DNA of 64,000 nt, taken from NCBI RefSeq assembly GCF_002234675.1, contig NC_019860.2:11468586-11532585 (forward strand), in the 5' to 3' direction. A model generated the notes under the pieces. That model saw only the letters and a program-made list of their open reading frames with translations. It was not told where the DNA came from and ran no database searches. Shown here one piece after another: positions 35,401 to 47,400 of this stretch. The DNA comes from Oryzias latipes (taxonomy: Eukaryota; Chordata; Actinopteri; Beloniformes; Adrianichthyidae). A program made the position numbers and the translations under genes. Numbering within the stretch: position 1 is the stretch's first letter; each line of letters opens with the position of its first letter.

Positions 35401-38400
35401 AATACCTTTTTTTTTTTTTTTTTGCTGAACTAACTCTAAATTATTTAAAGTTTACATTAAAAACAGTTTTCAGAATAAGAGGTGTTGATGACTTTCCTCT
35501 ATAAACATACTGTAGCAGCACAGGGAAGTCCCCTCCGTGTTGTTCTAGCCGGCTTATGTGTCCATCACAAGATCATGGCGGCAGGTGGTGGAGGTGACGA
35601 AAGCGGAGGTTCGAGCACGTGTACACTCTTGCTCATCTGATCAGATTGGCTGCTGACCTCATTCAGCTGCCAAAAACGGAAGAAACGTGTCATTGCAATG
35701 CCAATTACAATGCATTAAGATAGTATCAAGACTTTTCTGACAGAAAATACATTTCTGAGATGAGCTGAGCAACTTGTGCAGATCACCAATCAATGTTTTC
35801 TCTTCATTATTGAAACAATAAACTTTTAGATTTGATATCAAAAATAGGAATTTTATTACAAAATATTTTTCAGACTATTAATTGTATTGATTTTAAGCTT
35901 TTTTTTTAAATGTCTAAAAATAGATGTCTGCTGAGAAAATATGACATGAATGTTAAAAGGAATGTTAAAAGATAAATCATAAAACTTGTATTTTCACAAT
36001 TTATGAAAAATTACAAAAGTCATAATAGGTAAATAAAAAGCAAATGCAATAAGTTATTAAAGGAAAAAAGGAAGAAAATGACAACGCCAAGCCCCTTACA
36101 ACACCAAGATAACATTTGCAATGCAACAAAAATTGCAAACAATATAGGAGCTAACCAGCCGTACAGTTTTGAGCCAGATGCCAGCTCAGACGACGAAATC
36201 AAAGACGTTTTTGGATCTATTTGTCTGCAAGTGGATGCATCAGAATGGAGAGGACCAGAGAGCTTGTATTTTCTATTTTCTATTTCACAGCATACCTGAA
36301 CTTGATCCTGTATGTCAGGATGTGTATGTAACAGAAAGTCAAAAAGGTCCTAACATTTTGACCCCAAAAATGAAAGAAAATTCTTCACATATATGTCTTT
36401 ATATATATTTTTTATGCTTTTCTATGTTTCAACTTTTTTATTCAGTTGTCCGTTTTCTTTTTTGAAGGAACTTGCAGATTTGTGCTCTGATATAAACTTT
36501 TTTTCTCAGTTTCTGTCTTCAATCTTTAAATTTTTGTGCAAAAAACAAAAGCAAATGGATTTGAAATAATAACAAAATGGTTTGGCCCCCATTCTGCAGG
36601 TCCTGCAGAAGCTGGGTAAGGCCGATGAAACACGAGATGCTGCCTTTGAGGAGATGGTGGCCAACTTCAACAAGCAAATGGTTGGTAAAGGTTTCCTTTT
36701 TCCTTTATTTATTTGCAAAAATGTTCTCTTTAAAAGTATCTTTATTTTTTATGTGTTGTTGTAGACAGAAGGCACCAAACTGCAGAAAGACTTAAAGGCC
36801 TACATGGTAGCGGTGAAAAGTGAGTCTGATGCTGCATTGTGCTGATCCACCTTTGTCCTATAAGTGCCGCTGTTAGTACAGTATGTCAGCTGCAACAAGT
36901 AGCAGGTACAATGTCAGAGAGAGGAAGTTTTTATTTATGCTGAATCACACTTTGTGTTCAACAACAACAACAAAAAAGAAAAAAAAAGACAAATATGACA
37001 GACAAGGAAGCAGAATCTGCACTAAAAGCTTCTGATTGCAATTAGTTTATTTGTGTTTTTGTGTGCCGCAGCGATGCATGAGGCTTCCCGCCGGCTGCAG
37101 GACTGCCTGGCTGACATGTACGAACCCGACTGGTATGGGAAAGAGGAGACAGATGCGCTGGCAGAGGTGAGCCAAAAAAAGTGGTTCTTCTCAACCATAA
37201 AACCTCATGAGAACACCACCAACATGCTATCATTGGAACAATAATCGGAACATTATCTCCGGGTTACACGTTTGATTCTCATTTGTGTGGTTTTCTTGGG
37301 ATTCTGACTTTGTTTTCTCTAACTGCATGTCTCTCTCACACTGAAGGAGATGATTGAGAAAGAGTTGGACTTTACCTTGGAGGTAAAATGCGTAGAGCTT
37401 CCGTCGCACAGATTAGGTCAAGGTACTTTAGAATGAGAGTTTTAGAGACTGTTGTTTCTGGTCAGACTGTGGGACTCTCTGCTTCAACCCAGCGGGGCAG
37501 GAAGCAACCGCTCAGCTCTAGTTGTAGCAGAACCTTATCATTATGTAGATGTTTCCACACTGCCAGATTTAAAATTGATGAATTTATCAAAAAGCATGGT
37601 GTTTTAAACAACATTCTCAGGTTTCACACAGTTTGGCAAAAGAAGCCCACATTACTATCCTCCCATCACAGGGTATAAGCCTAATTCACAAGTGCTCTTA
37701 CGGGTGGATACGAGTTGTCTGGGGGTCAAAAATGGACGAACCTGTACGGGGCATGCAGGTGGCACGCACAAAATGCTAAGATCGTAGACCACTCCGTTAG
37801 CCCGTTGAGCAAAAATGTTAATGCAAATTTTTTTCTAGGCTGGAAGCAATAAGTTGTAGCCAACAACACAAAGGGGGTACATAATGGGTGAAGTAGGTGA
37901 GACGCAGGCATGTCGTACAGATTTTTCATTTATGAACCCCACCCAACCCTGTGAACTGCTCAAAGAACTTGTTAGTGTGGATCACGTGATAAGTGTGTGC
38001 TTGTTGCATGCAGCCTGACTGATAGAATTTAGGAAATTAGACAATCGGAGCATGATTCATGTTGACATCCCATGGTCCTCCTATGGGCACGTGTGTAAGG
38101 CATTTGTGCAGTATCAGGCCAGTACTCGCACCCTACTGATGACTAGAGTGTTTCATAAAGGCTGCATACAAAAGCATCCAGAAGACATTGTTCCATAAAC
38201 TTTGGTCAGTTGCAGATTAGAGCAAAGATGCGGTTTAACAGCAACCAAGCAAAAAACGCAATTCTGAGGAAAAAGTACAGAGATGTTGCAGGAAGAGTCT
38301 GGCAGTGTGAGAAGCTGAGTTCAGTGGGATTCAAAGCTTTGATCTAAGTTGCTATTGTGAAAAGGCATTATGTGTTTCAGGACCTGGACACTCTGTGGTT

Positions 38401-41400
38401 AGAATATCACCAGAACATCACCGACCAATCCCTGCTCTGTGTGGACACATACCTGGCTCAGTTTCCTGAAATCAAGGTGAGTCCTACTTTGCGGTTTTCA
38501 CCTATCGCAGATTATGGAACGTACCATCCACAGGAAACTAGGGAACACTTGAACCAAAACTTAACACTGCAATAATGATTTCATTGTGTTCTTTATCCAA
38601 AAGGCTCGTATAGCAAAGCGCGACAGGAAGATGGTGGACTTTGACAGCGCCCGCCATCACTTCACCTCCTTACAGAAAAGCAAGAAGAAGGACGAAGCCA
38701 AGATTGCTAAGGTAACCGTCAGCAGTTTCTGTGCTTGAGCATGCTTTGAAAGAAGCATTGACCTAAGGTTGTACGGTGACATTGTCAGCAGTTCATGCAA
38801 AAAGCTTCTAAATCTGTCAATTTAATAGATTAGAAAGTTAAAGAAAGTTTTTAAAAAAACAGAGCTTTAGAAAAATGGTAAATGCGGTATATTTATATAT
38901 AGCGCTTTACTACCTTCTTAGAACGCCCAAAGCGCGTTACAGTCAAAGACTCATCCACCCATTCACACACACACACACACATTAGCATATCCATGGCAGC
39001 TGTTGGGACATGTGACTAAAGTGTGAATATTTTGGAAATAAAAAAAAACTTAAATCTTTTCCAGCATTCCATTAGCGTGTCATTGTAAAATAGCCTAAAA
39101 CTGAACAAAAAAAAGCTTGTTATGAAACCTGAGAGAGTCTCTTATGTGTTGCACCAAATTTGAACATATCATAGGATTCTTGAACAGGGCCTTTAGTAGA
39201 AACAACCAATAAAGTGAGCACATTTGGTCATAAAGCAAAGAAAAGTATACATTTGAATTGGAAGTCCTCAAACCAACTGTCAAGCATGGAGGTGGATCAT
39301 TGATGATGTGGGCTTGTCATAATTACATTAAGATCATGTAAGAACCAAATGACAATTTTTATCTCATTCTGACAAATCGGTGTAAGGTAGAGGTTTCTCA
39401 GAGATGATTGTCTGATGAACTTTTCTGTTTCTGATGTCGTACCACCTTGGGATCAATCAGATGAACAGTTTGACTTGACTTTGCAGTGGGTTCATTTTTA
39501 TTTGAAAGAAACGAATGTTTATTCTCTCACAGACTAAACCCGAATCAACATGTTTGTGCTGATTTGTTTGCTTTTTCTTTCTTAATTCTTCTCCAATTCT
39601 CTCACTCTCCATCTTCCCCCTCATCCTCCTCTTCCTAACTCTCTGTCTCTCCTGCATGGTGTGTATGGTTAGCCAGCAGCCCTGTTGGAGATGGCAGCAC
39701 CCAGCTGGGCTCAGGGTTTGATATCAGCCCACCAGGTGGCTCAGACTAATCTCTCCTACAACCAGGTGATGCTCTGGTTCATGTCATCTTCCCATAAGTC
39801 CCCAATTTCCACCTTAACAGATCAGTTTAAAAGAGAGAAAAATCACAGAAGAAGCTATTTGTTTAAGAAATTGCTCATTTATGCCTTAGTCACAACTGCC
39901 CTTACGGGGGGATACAGGCTCTTTGTCAGCAAAAAATGGGCAAACCTGGGTAGGGCACACAGGTGACCCGTACAAAATGTCAAGGTTGTAGAGGACTTGG
40001 CAAACACATAGAGCAAAAATGTGCATGGACACTGTTTTTCAATACGCATGTTGTAGGAAACTAGACAATCGGAGCACGTTTGAGTGTGCATTGACATCAT
40101 GTACATTAAATATTACCTTAAGTGTACATTATTCCTACAAATACTTCACAATATCTATTAAGGTGGTAATGTTACTACTTTTCATGTCTACATAATTAAC
40201 CTGAAAACAGTAAAGATACTTAAAACATGGGGTAATAGTGCTTAACTGCTTGATTGTGTCTTTGCAACATTACGAAGAAATGACCATTGTAGTTCTGTAA
40301 AATACACTTAAGGATCCAGCAACATCAAAATCTTTATGTCTGCAGATAAATCACATAAACCACATCTGTGTATTCTCGTAGATGCATTTGCATACTTTTG
40401 AACTCAAGTTACACTTGAATTTGAAGTAGTGGCCTCCTTGAAGGTCTATGAAAGATTTTTTTTTTCACCTGTAATTCAAAGTAATACTCAATTTTCTATT
40501 TGATATTTGATCATGCGTTTTGAAAATACATTTTGCAGTGGACAATTTTATTTGCACAATTACAATTCAATCTTTCATTTTTAAAAATAAAATTTAAAAT
40601 AAAAGCAAATTCAATTGGATTTTAAATTGTTATGGCTGTTTATTATAATTCTAAATGCATTTTAAAATTTGTCATCACACATAAAAAAAGTAATGTTACA
40701 ATGCCTTGTTTTGCTTTAAATTCATATTAAAACCTATCACATTTTAATTTTGTCAAACTTTAAGAGAAACTGAAAAACAGCGCCCCCTGCCTGTCATGCA
40801 GGTTAGTTTACAGGTCATAACAATTGAGATTTTGTCATCTGTACTTAAGTGATTTTCAAGTCTCAATTGACAATTCTATTTGCAGTTTAAACATGCATAT
40901 TGAATTGTAAAAGGGTGAAAAAATGGACATAGAGGTCAGAGGTCATATGTGGATTTTTATTCTTGGTATTCTTGGTATGATTTGACAAAAGATGTTTTCC
41001 AACTTTTGTCACCTGCAGGTGGAAAATACCAATTTTCAAGCTTAAATTAAAATATTACAGTAATGATGGACGTTACCAAGGTTTATTATGTCTGCAGAGT
41101 GTAGCTGTTGGTTTTGCATTCAAACAATTGTGTGCGCTTTGTTTCAGTTGCTGTGTTTTCCTGCATGTCTGCTCAGTATTTTGTGCTAAACACACTAATC
41201 ATTCATGTGGGTTCACAGGCGGAGGAGGAACTGGGCCGAGCTCAGAAGATATTTGAGGAGCTCAATGTGGAGTTACAGGATGAACTCCCAACACTGTGGG
41301 ACAGGTGAGACTCTGAACACTACTTTATTTGTTATTTAACCTTTATTTTACCAGGAAAGTCCCACTGAGATTAAAAAGCTCTTTTCCAATGGAGTCCTGG

Positions 41401-44400
41401 CCAAGAGGCAGGATTTTTGCTCACAGCTCAGAGCACTCGGTTAACGTTGCGTCTGTGTGTTGCAGTCGTGTTGGCGTCTATGTTAACGCATTCCAGAAAC
41501 TGGCAAACCATCAGGAGAAGTTCCACAGAGAGATGGGCAACGTGAGTAAAGCCAATGAGCTGGAAATTCTTAAACCAGCAAAATCACCGATCAGTCTGGG
41601 AATTTTCCCTTTTTTTATTTACACCTTCCCTCATTGTCCACAGCTCACCCAAAACCTGCATGACATCATGACCAAACTGGAGGAGCAGCGGGAACTCAAG
41701 TAGGTTCAGGCTGGTTTTTAAAGATTTAAAGGCTTGCAGAGGACATAGGTGTAATGTTGTTTATAATGCTCACCACTGCAGAAGAGATGATGCTGCAATT
41801 TCAAAGAAAGGGGAAGGAAAAAAGAGGTAAACTGAGCGGCGTGTCCTTGCATGCTGTTCCTGTGAAGGCTGCATGTGTTCACAGGTTTTAGGGCTATTTG
41901 TTTGTGCTCCCTGGAGGATACAGTGTTCCTTTGCTTATTGTGGGAGATACGTTTCTTAAATATTCTGCGAAATAGGAAGACAAAGGTATTAAGGCTGTAA
42001 AACCACTCATTACACACGTAACACCACACTATATACATTTTTCTCAGACAGACATGAACATTTTCACACTTTTTTCACACGTTTTCACACACGGCAAACT
42101 GAATGCATTCTGTAAAGCAGACATGACATGGAAGACATTAATTGACAAAGGTCAACAGCCAATCAGGACGCAGAACACGGTGCGCTATAACAGAAAAAAA
42201 AGCATGCATTGCTGCGCTGAAAAAAATCTGCACAACATTGAGATTGCAAAAGGTGAACTGCAATATATCGAAGGAACACTGTATTGAGATTTTCCGGTTT
42301 TACAGATTGTAGTGTCAATTTACTGCCACATACCTTAATGAAATGACTAATGAAACAGTGACAGCGATTACTGGAAGCTAGAAAAATACAGATTTTTACT
42401 TGGAAAATTCTGTGGGAATTTTTTAAACCATTGACAAAAAAATAGGCAGAGATCATAATCTCATTACTAAAATGTTTTTTCTGATTTGTGTTTGTGTGTT
42501 TGATTGCTTTTTTTTTTTTTTTTATTGTTTTCACTTTAGTGAGGGAGCCAACCACAGTGAGTCAGCTGCTGTTGCGCCAAAGGTAAATTAAATCTACTGG
42601 TGCATTTGTTTCCGCTGTTCATTTTTTATTTAAAAACAAAAACATTGAAAGCTGTAAAATTTTGTTTTATTTTGCAAGTGTAAATAAAGGAATTTAGGTT
42701 TTTCTTTAAAAAAAAACTTGGAATCAGATGTCTATATTTTTCTGTCTATATTTTTGTTAACCCTTTAACAGCTGAGCTTTAGCTTAAGCGATAACATTCT
42801 TTGATTTAAATGAACTCTTCAATCGTTTGCACAATTAACGTCATGCTGACTGTGCTTCTAACTTAACCTGCATGTGTGCATGACTGTGCTGCATGGTTTA
42901 GAAGCTCGGTCTTCCTCCCAGTCGGCCTCCCCCGAGACTAACGCCGTCCCCAGATCTGAGGCAGCATTGTGCTGACGAGGATGAGGATTTGGTGCCCGCC
43001 ACTACCAAAGAGAGCACCAGCCCGACGCCGCAGGTCAGAATCAATAATGTCAGCTCCTACTGGCCGGGAAGAGCAACTGCTTACAATAGAACCAGACGAA
43101 TATTTAGTCAATTGATTTTGTCTGATACATGTGATATTTACAAGACTTGGGTAGGGGCAAGTTAGTCTTAAGTTCTACTCTCCCACTTACTGTAAACTGG
43201 AGGACTGGAGTTGGACACCTTAGTAATAAGCAATAAATGAAACCTGAGTACTTAAATTGCAACACAGCACAATTAGTTATTGTTATTTGGAGTCAATGGT
43301 AACAAGATTAATTTGAAAAGCAATGAGCCCAAAAGCAGGACATTGAGGAACTACAGTTACTTAATTATCAATCTGACCCAAGCACTAAATCTTAGACCAA
43401 TTAATACGGTTTACTTTCTGATATGACGGTTCTACTCGGCTCTTAAGCTTTTATGACTTCTGCAGAAAGGGATGCTTAAACTTTTTCTTTCAGATCCACT
43501 GCCCTGTTTGTTCTAGCTCTTTCACAACCTTACTTCCACATGATTGTCCAGGTCAGCTGAGTTCAGGGAATCAGAACCTGGTTGACTGATTGTCCAAACC
43601 AGCTTATTAGCAGGGAGTGAGGTAGAGGTTGCTGGAAAACAAAGATGGTGGATCTTGAGGACCAAGTTTAGGCTGTTTTATAGCAGAAGAAAAATAGTCC
43701 TAAAACTGTTGAGACTTTACTTTTAGTACAATGTCTAAAGATGAACAAGAAGAGAAAACATGTGAAATCTTCCTGACAGAAACGTATGTGTACATGTATG
43801 TATGTGTGTGTGGTGTTGTGTGAAGCGGTGTGAGCCCTGGTCAGGGCTAAACCTGCTGAACTGGGATGTTGAGGTATTACAACCAGCAGCTGTTCCGGTA
43901 CCAAAGGTGGGTTTGGTTTCTGAGCTGAGATTTTTGCTGAGTTCTTTCATGGGGATGATCATGTTTACATGCAGTTCAATTAAAAAAAGATTGAACTGAT
44001 TCTTTAGTTGTAGAGCTTTAGATCCCTATTTATACACTCAACCTATAAAAGGCCCAGTTTAAGAAATTAAAAATTAAAAGCATCTCTTTAATTCTATGCA
44101 TTGAGGATGTCATAACGACAAGATATAATGTTACTGCCCTTAACTTATCCTGAGAAAATTCTGCCCACTGCCGTTCTACAGACATTGGTCTTTCATAGTT
44201 GTGCAGGGTCATATTTACTGAATTGTTTACAAATATGGCATTTGTGGGGTTAGGCAATAAGTCCTAACGCCTGGGGTGTTTCTAATGCATCTGTTTCCAA
44301 CCCTGTGGGGAGCACTGTCCAGCTTTTTTTTTCAATCTAACCCTGACCAAACACACGTGCCTTTCACTGTCATTTTTAGCCTTCTGCAGAGCCTGATGAG

Positions 44401-47400
44401 GACCTAAATCAGGTGTGTACAAGCAGGGTAACATGGAAAATATGCAGGACAGTGTTCCCTGAGGACCAGGGTTGGGAAACACTGCACTAGACTTGCAATC
44501 CAGTGACTTCTTGCATCTGTCCAACATCCAGAAAAAAGCAGAGATTTGCGTTTGGAAGGATATAAAATTCAGGCCACATCAAATGCACCAATCGCATTCA
44601 AAACCTTTTGTGTAGAAGTTTCAACCTGAAAAAAATCGCGGCAGCTTTGTAGTGTTTGAAATCATGACCTCACAGCAAAAGGTGGTAGGAAGTGGAGATG
44701 ACACAGAGGGACTAATGCCAGGGCAGAGGAATTTTGTGTGGCTTTCAGAAAGAAGGTAAAACAGTCTCAAAGTCATGGGGGGGATAAACTTTTAGAATCA
44801 AAGGACCTTTTTAGTCCCACTCCTCAAAACTTTAGCTATCATCACAAGACCGCTTTTATTTATTTTTGCTGGTGTTTTTATTTTTCAAGCATCACCCATG
44901 TCCTTGAAAAATAATGCATGTTATTTTTGGTCTTGGTGCCAAACATGATGCTTCTTTAGAAACAGCAACCACATTTTTCCACTTCATTCACCAGATATAA
45001 GTCCTTCAAACTCTGCCAAGCTCATGGACCCCAAATCTCACTTTCCCATGGGATTTCCAAAGTCGGACACAATTTATTCTTTATTCAGAGTTTGACATAT
45101 TTTGGTTTCTTGTGCTGAATTTCTAAAGCTGTAATTTTTTACTTCAATGTAAGCGTGCCAGCATGAGCACCAACATGAGTGCCATCATCTGCATCACTGA
45201 CTCTCACTGACTCTCACTGTCTTATCTGGTAGCTCGAACTTTATCATCTTTTTTTGTTTTTGTCAAAACACTCTGGTGCTTTTCCCAAAAAACACTATGG
45301 TTGCCCAGCAGACTAGTATCTCATTCACACCTGCCACACAGATAAACGATGACCACCACCACCAGTGAGCCACACCAAGATCCCTGCCAAGTAGTAGAAC
45401 ATTAGCAAACCATTCTGATGAAACTGGACCATTGATAATTGCATCTGCATGCAAAACATCAAGTTATTGATCTTTTTGCCCCCCACCTCCTGAAGTACAA
45501 CCTGAATTTCCCATTGGCAGTTGGAATCTCCACAAGCTTTGATGGAAATATGATACTGAGGATTGTAGAGAGCAGACAGGAAAATGTGTAGATGACAAAG
45601 GGCAAATAATGACATTTTTAAACATTGGTAAAGATGAATTGAGAAGATAGCTGAAGATGGTGAATACTGGACAGGCGGTTGGTCCTTTTGAGATATGCGA
45701 TGGTTGTCAGAGGTTTAGGACTCAGGAAAAAGAGGCTGAGGTGAGAGTATCTGGGTCTAATGTTGGAGGATGATCAAAACTGATGATAAAATATGCTTCA
45801 CCCACTTAACACTTAAAACTGTAAGTTTTTGTTGTCAGATAAAAACTGACAATTTAATGCTATTGTGCAAATAATGAGGGTATGGCAAGTGAAAACACTC
45901 ATAGCTATGAAAACGTTGAAAATTTCCTTTGATGTAAAGAAAATAAAATTACCACAAATATTTATGAGCTCACAACAGGAAAGAAATGTATTGTTGCTAT
46001 GGACTACAACTATCATTGAGTGATCAGACCACTAATAAGGATCAAGTAGCTCTAATTGTGAGGTTCTGTGGCTTAAAATGACATATTTAAAGGAAACTGC
46101 TTGAAATTTTTTACTTGCATGTAAACAGAATCATTGTGTGTGCATGAGTGTGCATTTATGGATGTAAACACTTTCTGGCCATGAAGGAACTCTTTTATAG
46201 TTTGTCAGCTCCTGTGTCCATGAATGTCAGAGTTCCTGTATTTTGGCTTTTGCTCATCTGGTGTTTCTGAGGGTGTTTTTCTTCAAATCAAACCCATCCA
46301 CAGAAAGCAAAAAGGTTTAAATTGTTTAAATCGTTTTTGTTTCGTCCTCACTGCTTCATGGTAGGGGCCCTCGTGGGATTTGTGGGTAAGCATGGGTTCA
46401 TTATGTTTTTGTAGAGCTGCCCTTTTTTTAGAAATCCACCGCTGCGTTTCAGTTTACTCATTTCTACATCTGTGGACTCAAACTCTCCAACTCTTCAACC
46501 TCCTTCCTTTGGCCTCTAAAAACCCTGTGCAATCTTCCATCATGACCCCAAAATTCCTTTGACCTTTCCTTCACCCCTTTGTTATCCTGCTTGTCCTCCC
46601 TCCATCCTTCTGGACTTTGGCTTGATTCCAAACCTCCTATTGCCCCACAAACCCAAACCACATAGGAAGGGCAGAGTGCCACGGAGCCAACTCCTCAGCC
46701 TGTTGTGGACCAGTGCACAGAAGAAACCCAAAGTGACTGGAATTCCAATGACGCCACCAACCAGAGTTGCCCTCAGCACAGCTGGAACGATGCGGAAGCA
46801 GCTGAGGCGGAGGAGGCCTGGAGCCATGACCAAGACTATGCGGCTCAGACATACACAGAGCCCAGCTGGGATGATGATGATGTGGGACAGGGTGAATGGG
46901 GGGATGAGGAGGTAATTTTGGAAGAGGGGGCCAACTGGAACCTGATTCATGTCTTAACTGGTCCAGAAGTCTTCCCAAATAGAAAAAAAAAACATAAATC
47001 TCATTTTCTGATCTTTTCTTCTTTACTTGTCACTCTTTAGGTCTTTTTTTTCTCTACAAAGTTTGTGTTAAAAAGCAGGACTTTTCTGTGCATTTTCTTT
47101 GTTCCAGAGTACAGTGGCCAATGGCTCAGATGGTGAACTTCCTCCAGGGTTTCTCTACAAAGTTAGTCATGTCTGATCTAAAATAAAAGCAGATGAATCA
47201 GTAAATGCACTGATATGTTCCATTTTGGTTTTTATTTATCAGGTAAAAGCAGTACATGAGTACACTGCCACAGATGGCGATGAACTGGAGCTGAACGTTG
47301 GCGACATAGTTCTAGTTCTGGCTTTTGACAACCCAGATGAACAGGTCTGTAAATCCTTGTAAAAATGTCAATAAACGAATGATTTTGGCATTGTTTTAAA

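Larger units (their letters stand above)
23500..36599 (+). other. bin1 intron 1 (13.1 kb), repeat-rich
   Basis: No coding exon was found. At least nine separate mobile-element insertions are listed individually. Stretches around 26000-27200 and 33900-36050 show no recognisable feature apart from (AT)n at 34500-34520 and T-runs. Confidence 0.6.
43034..46665 (+). other. bin1 linker intron (3.6 kb)
   Basis: It holds the candidate exon at 43826-43906 and a hAT-like miniature element at about 44290-44485. 44500-46600 shows nothing I can name. Confidence 0.5.

Noticed and set aside
44385-44413. Short phase-compatible stretch ([11 protein letters not shown]) between ag and gt in the bin1 linker intron
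   Set aside because: It falls inside a hAT-like miniature element; the same sequence is part of that repeat, not of bin1.
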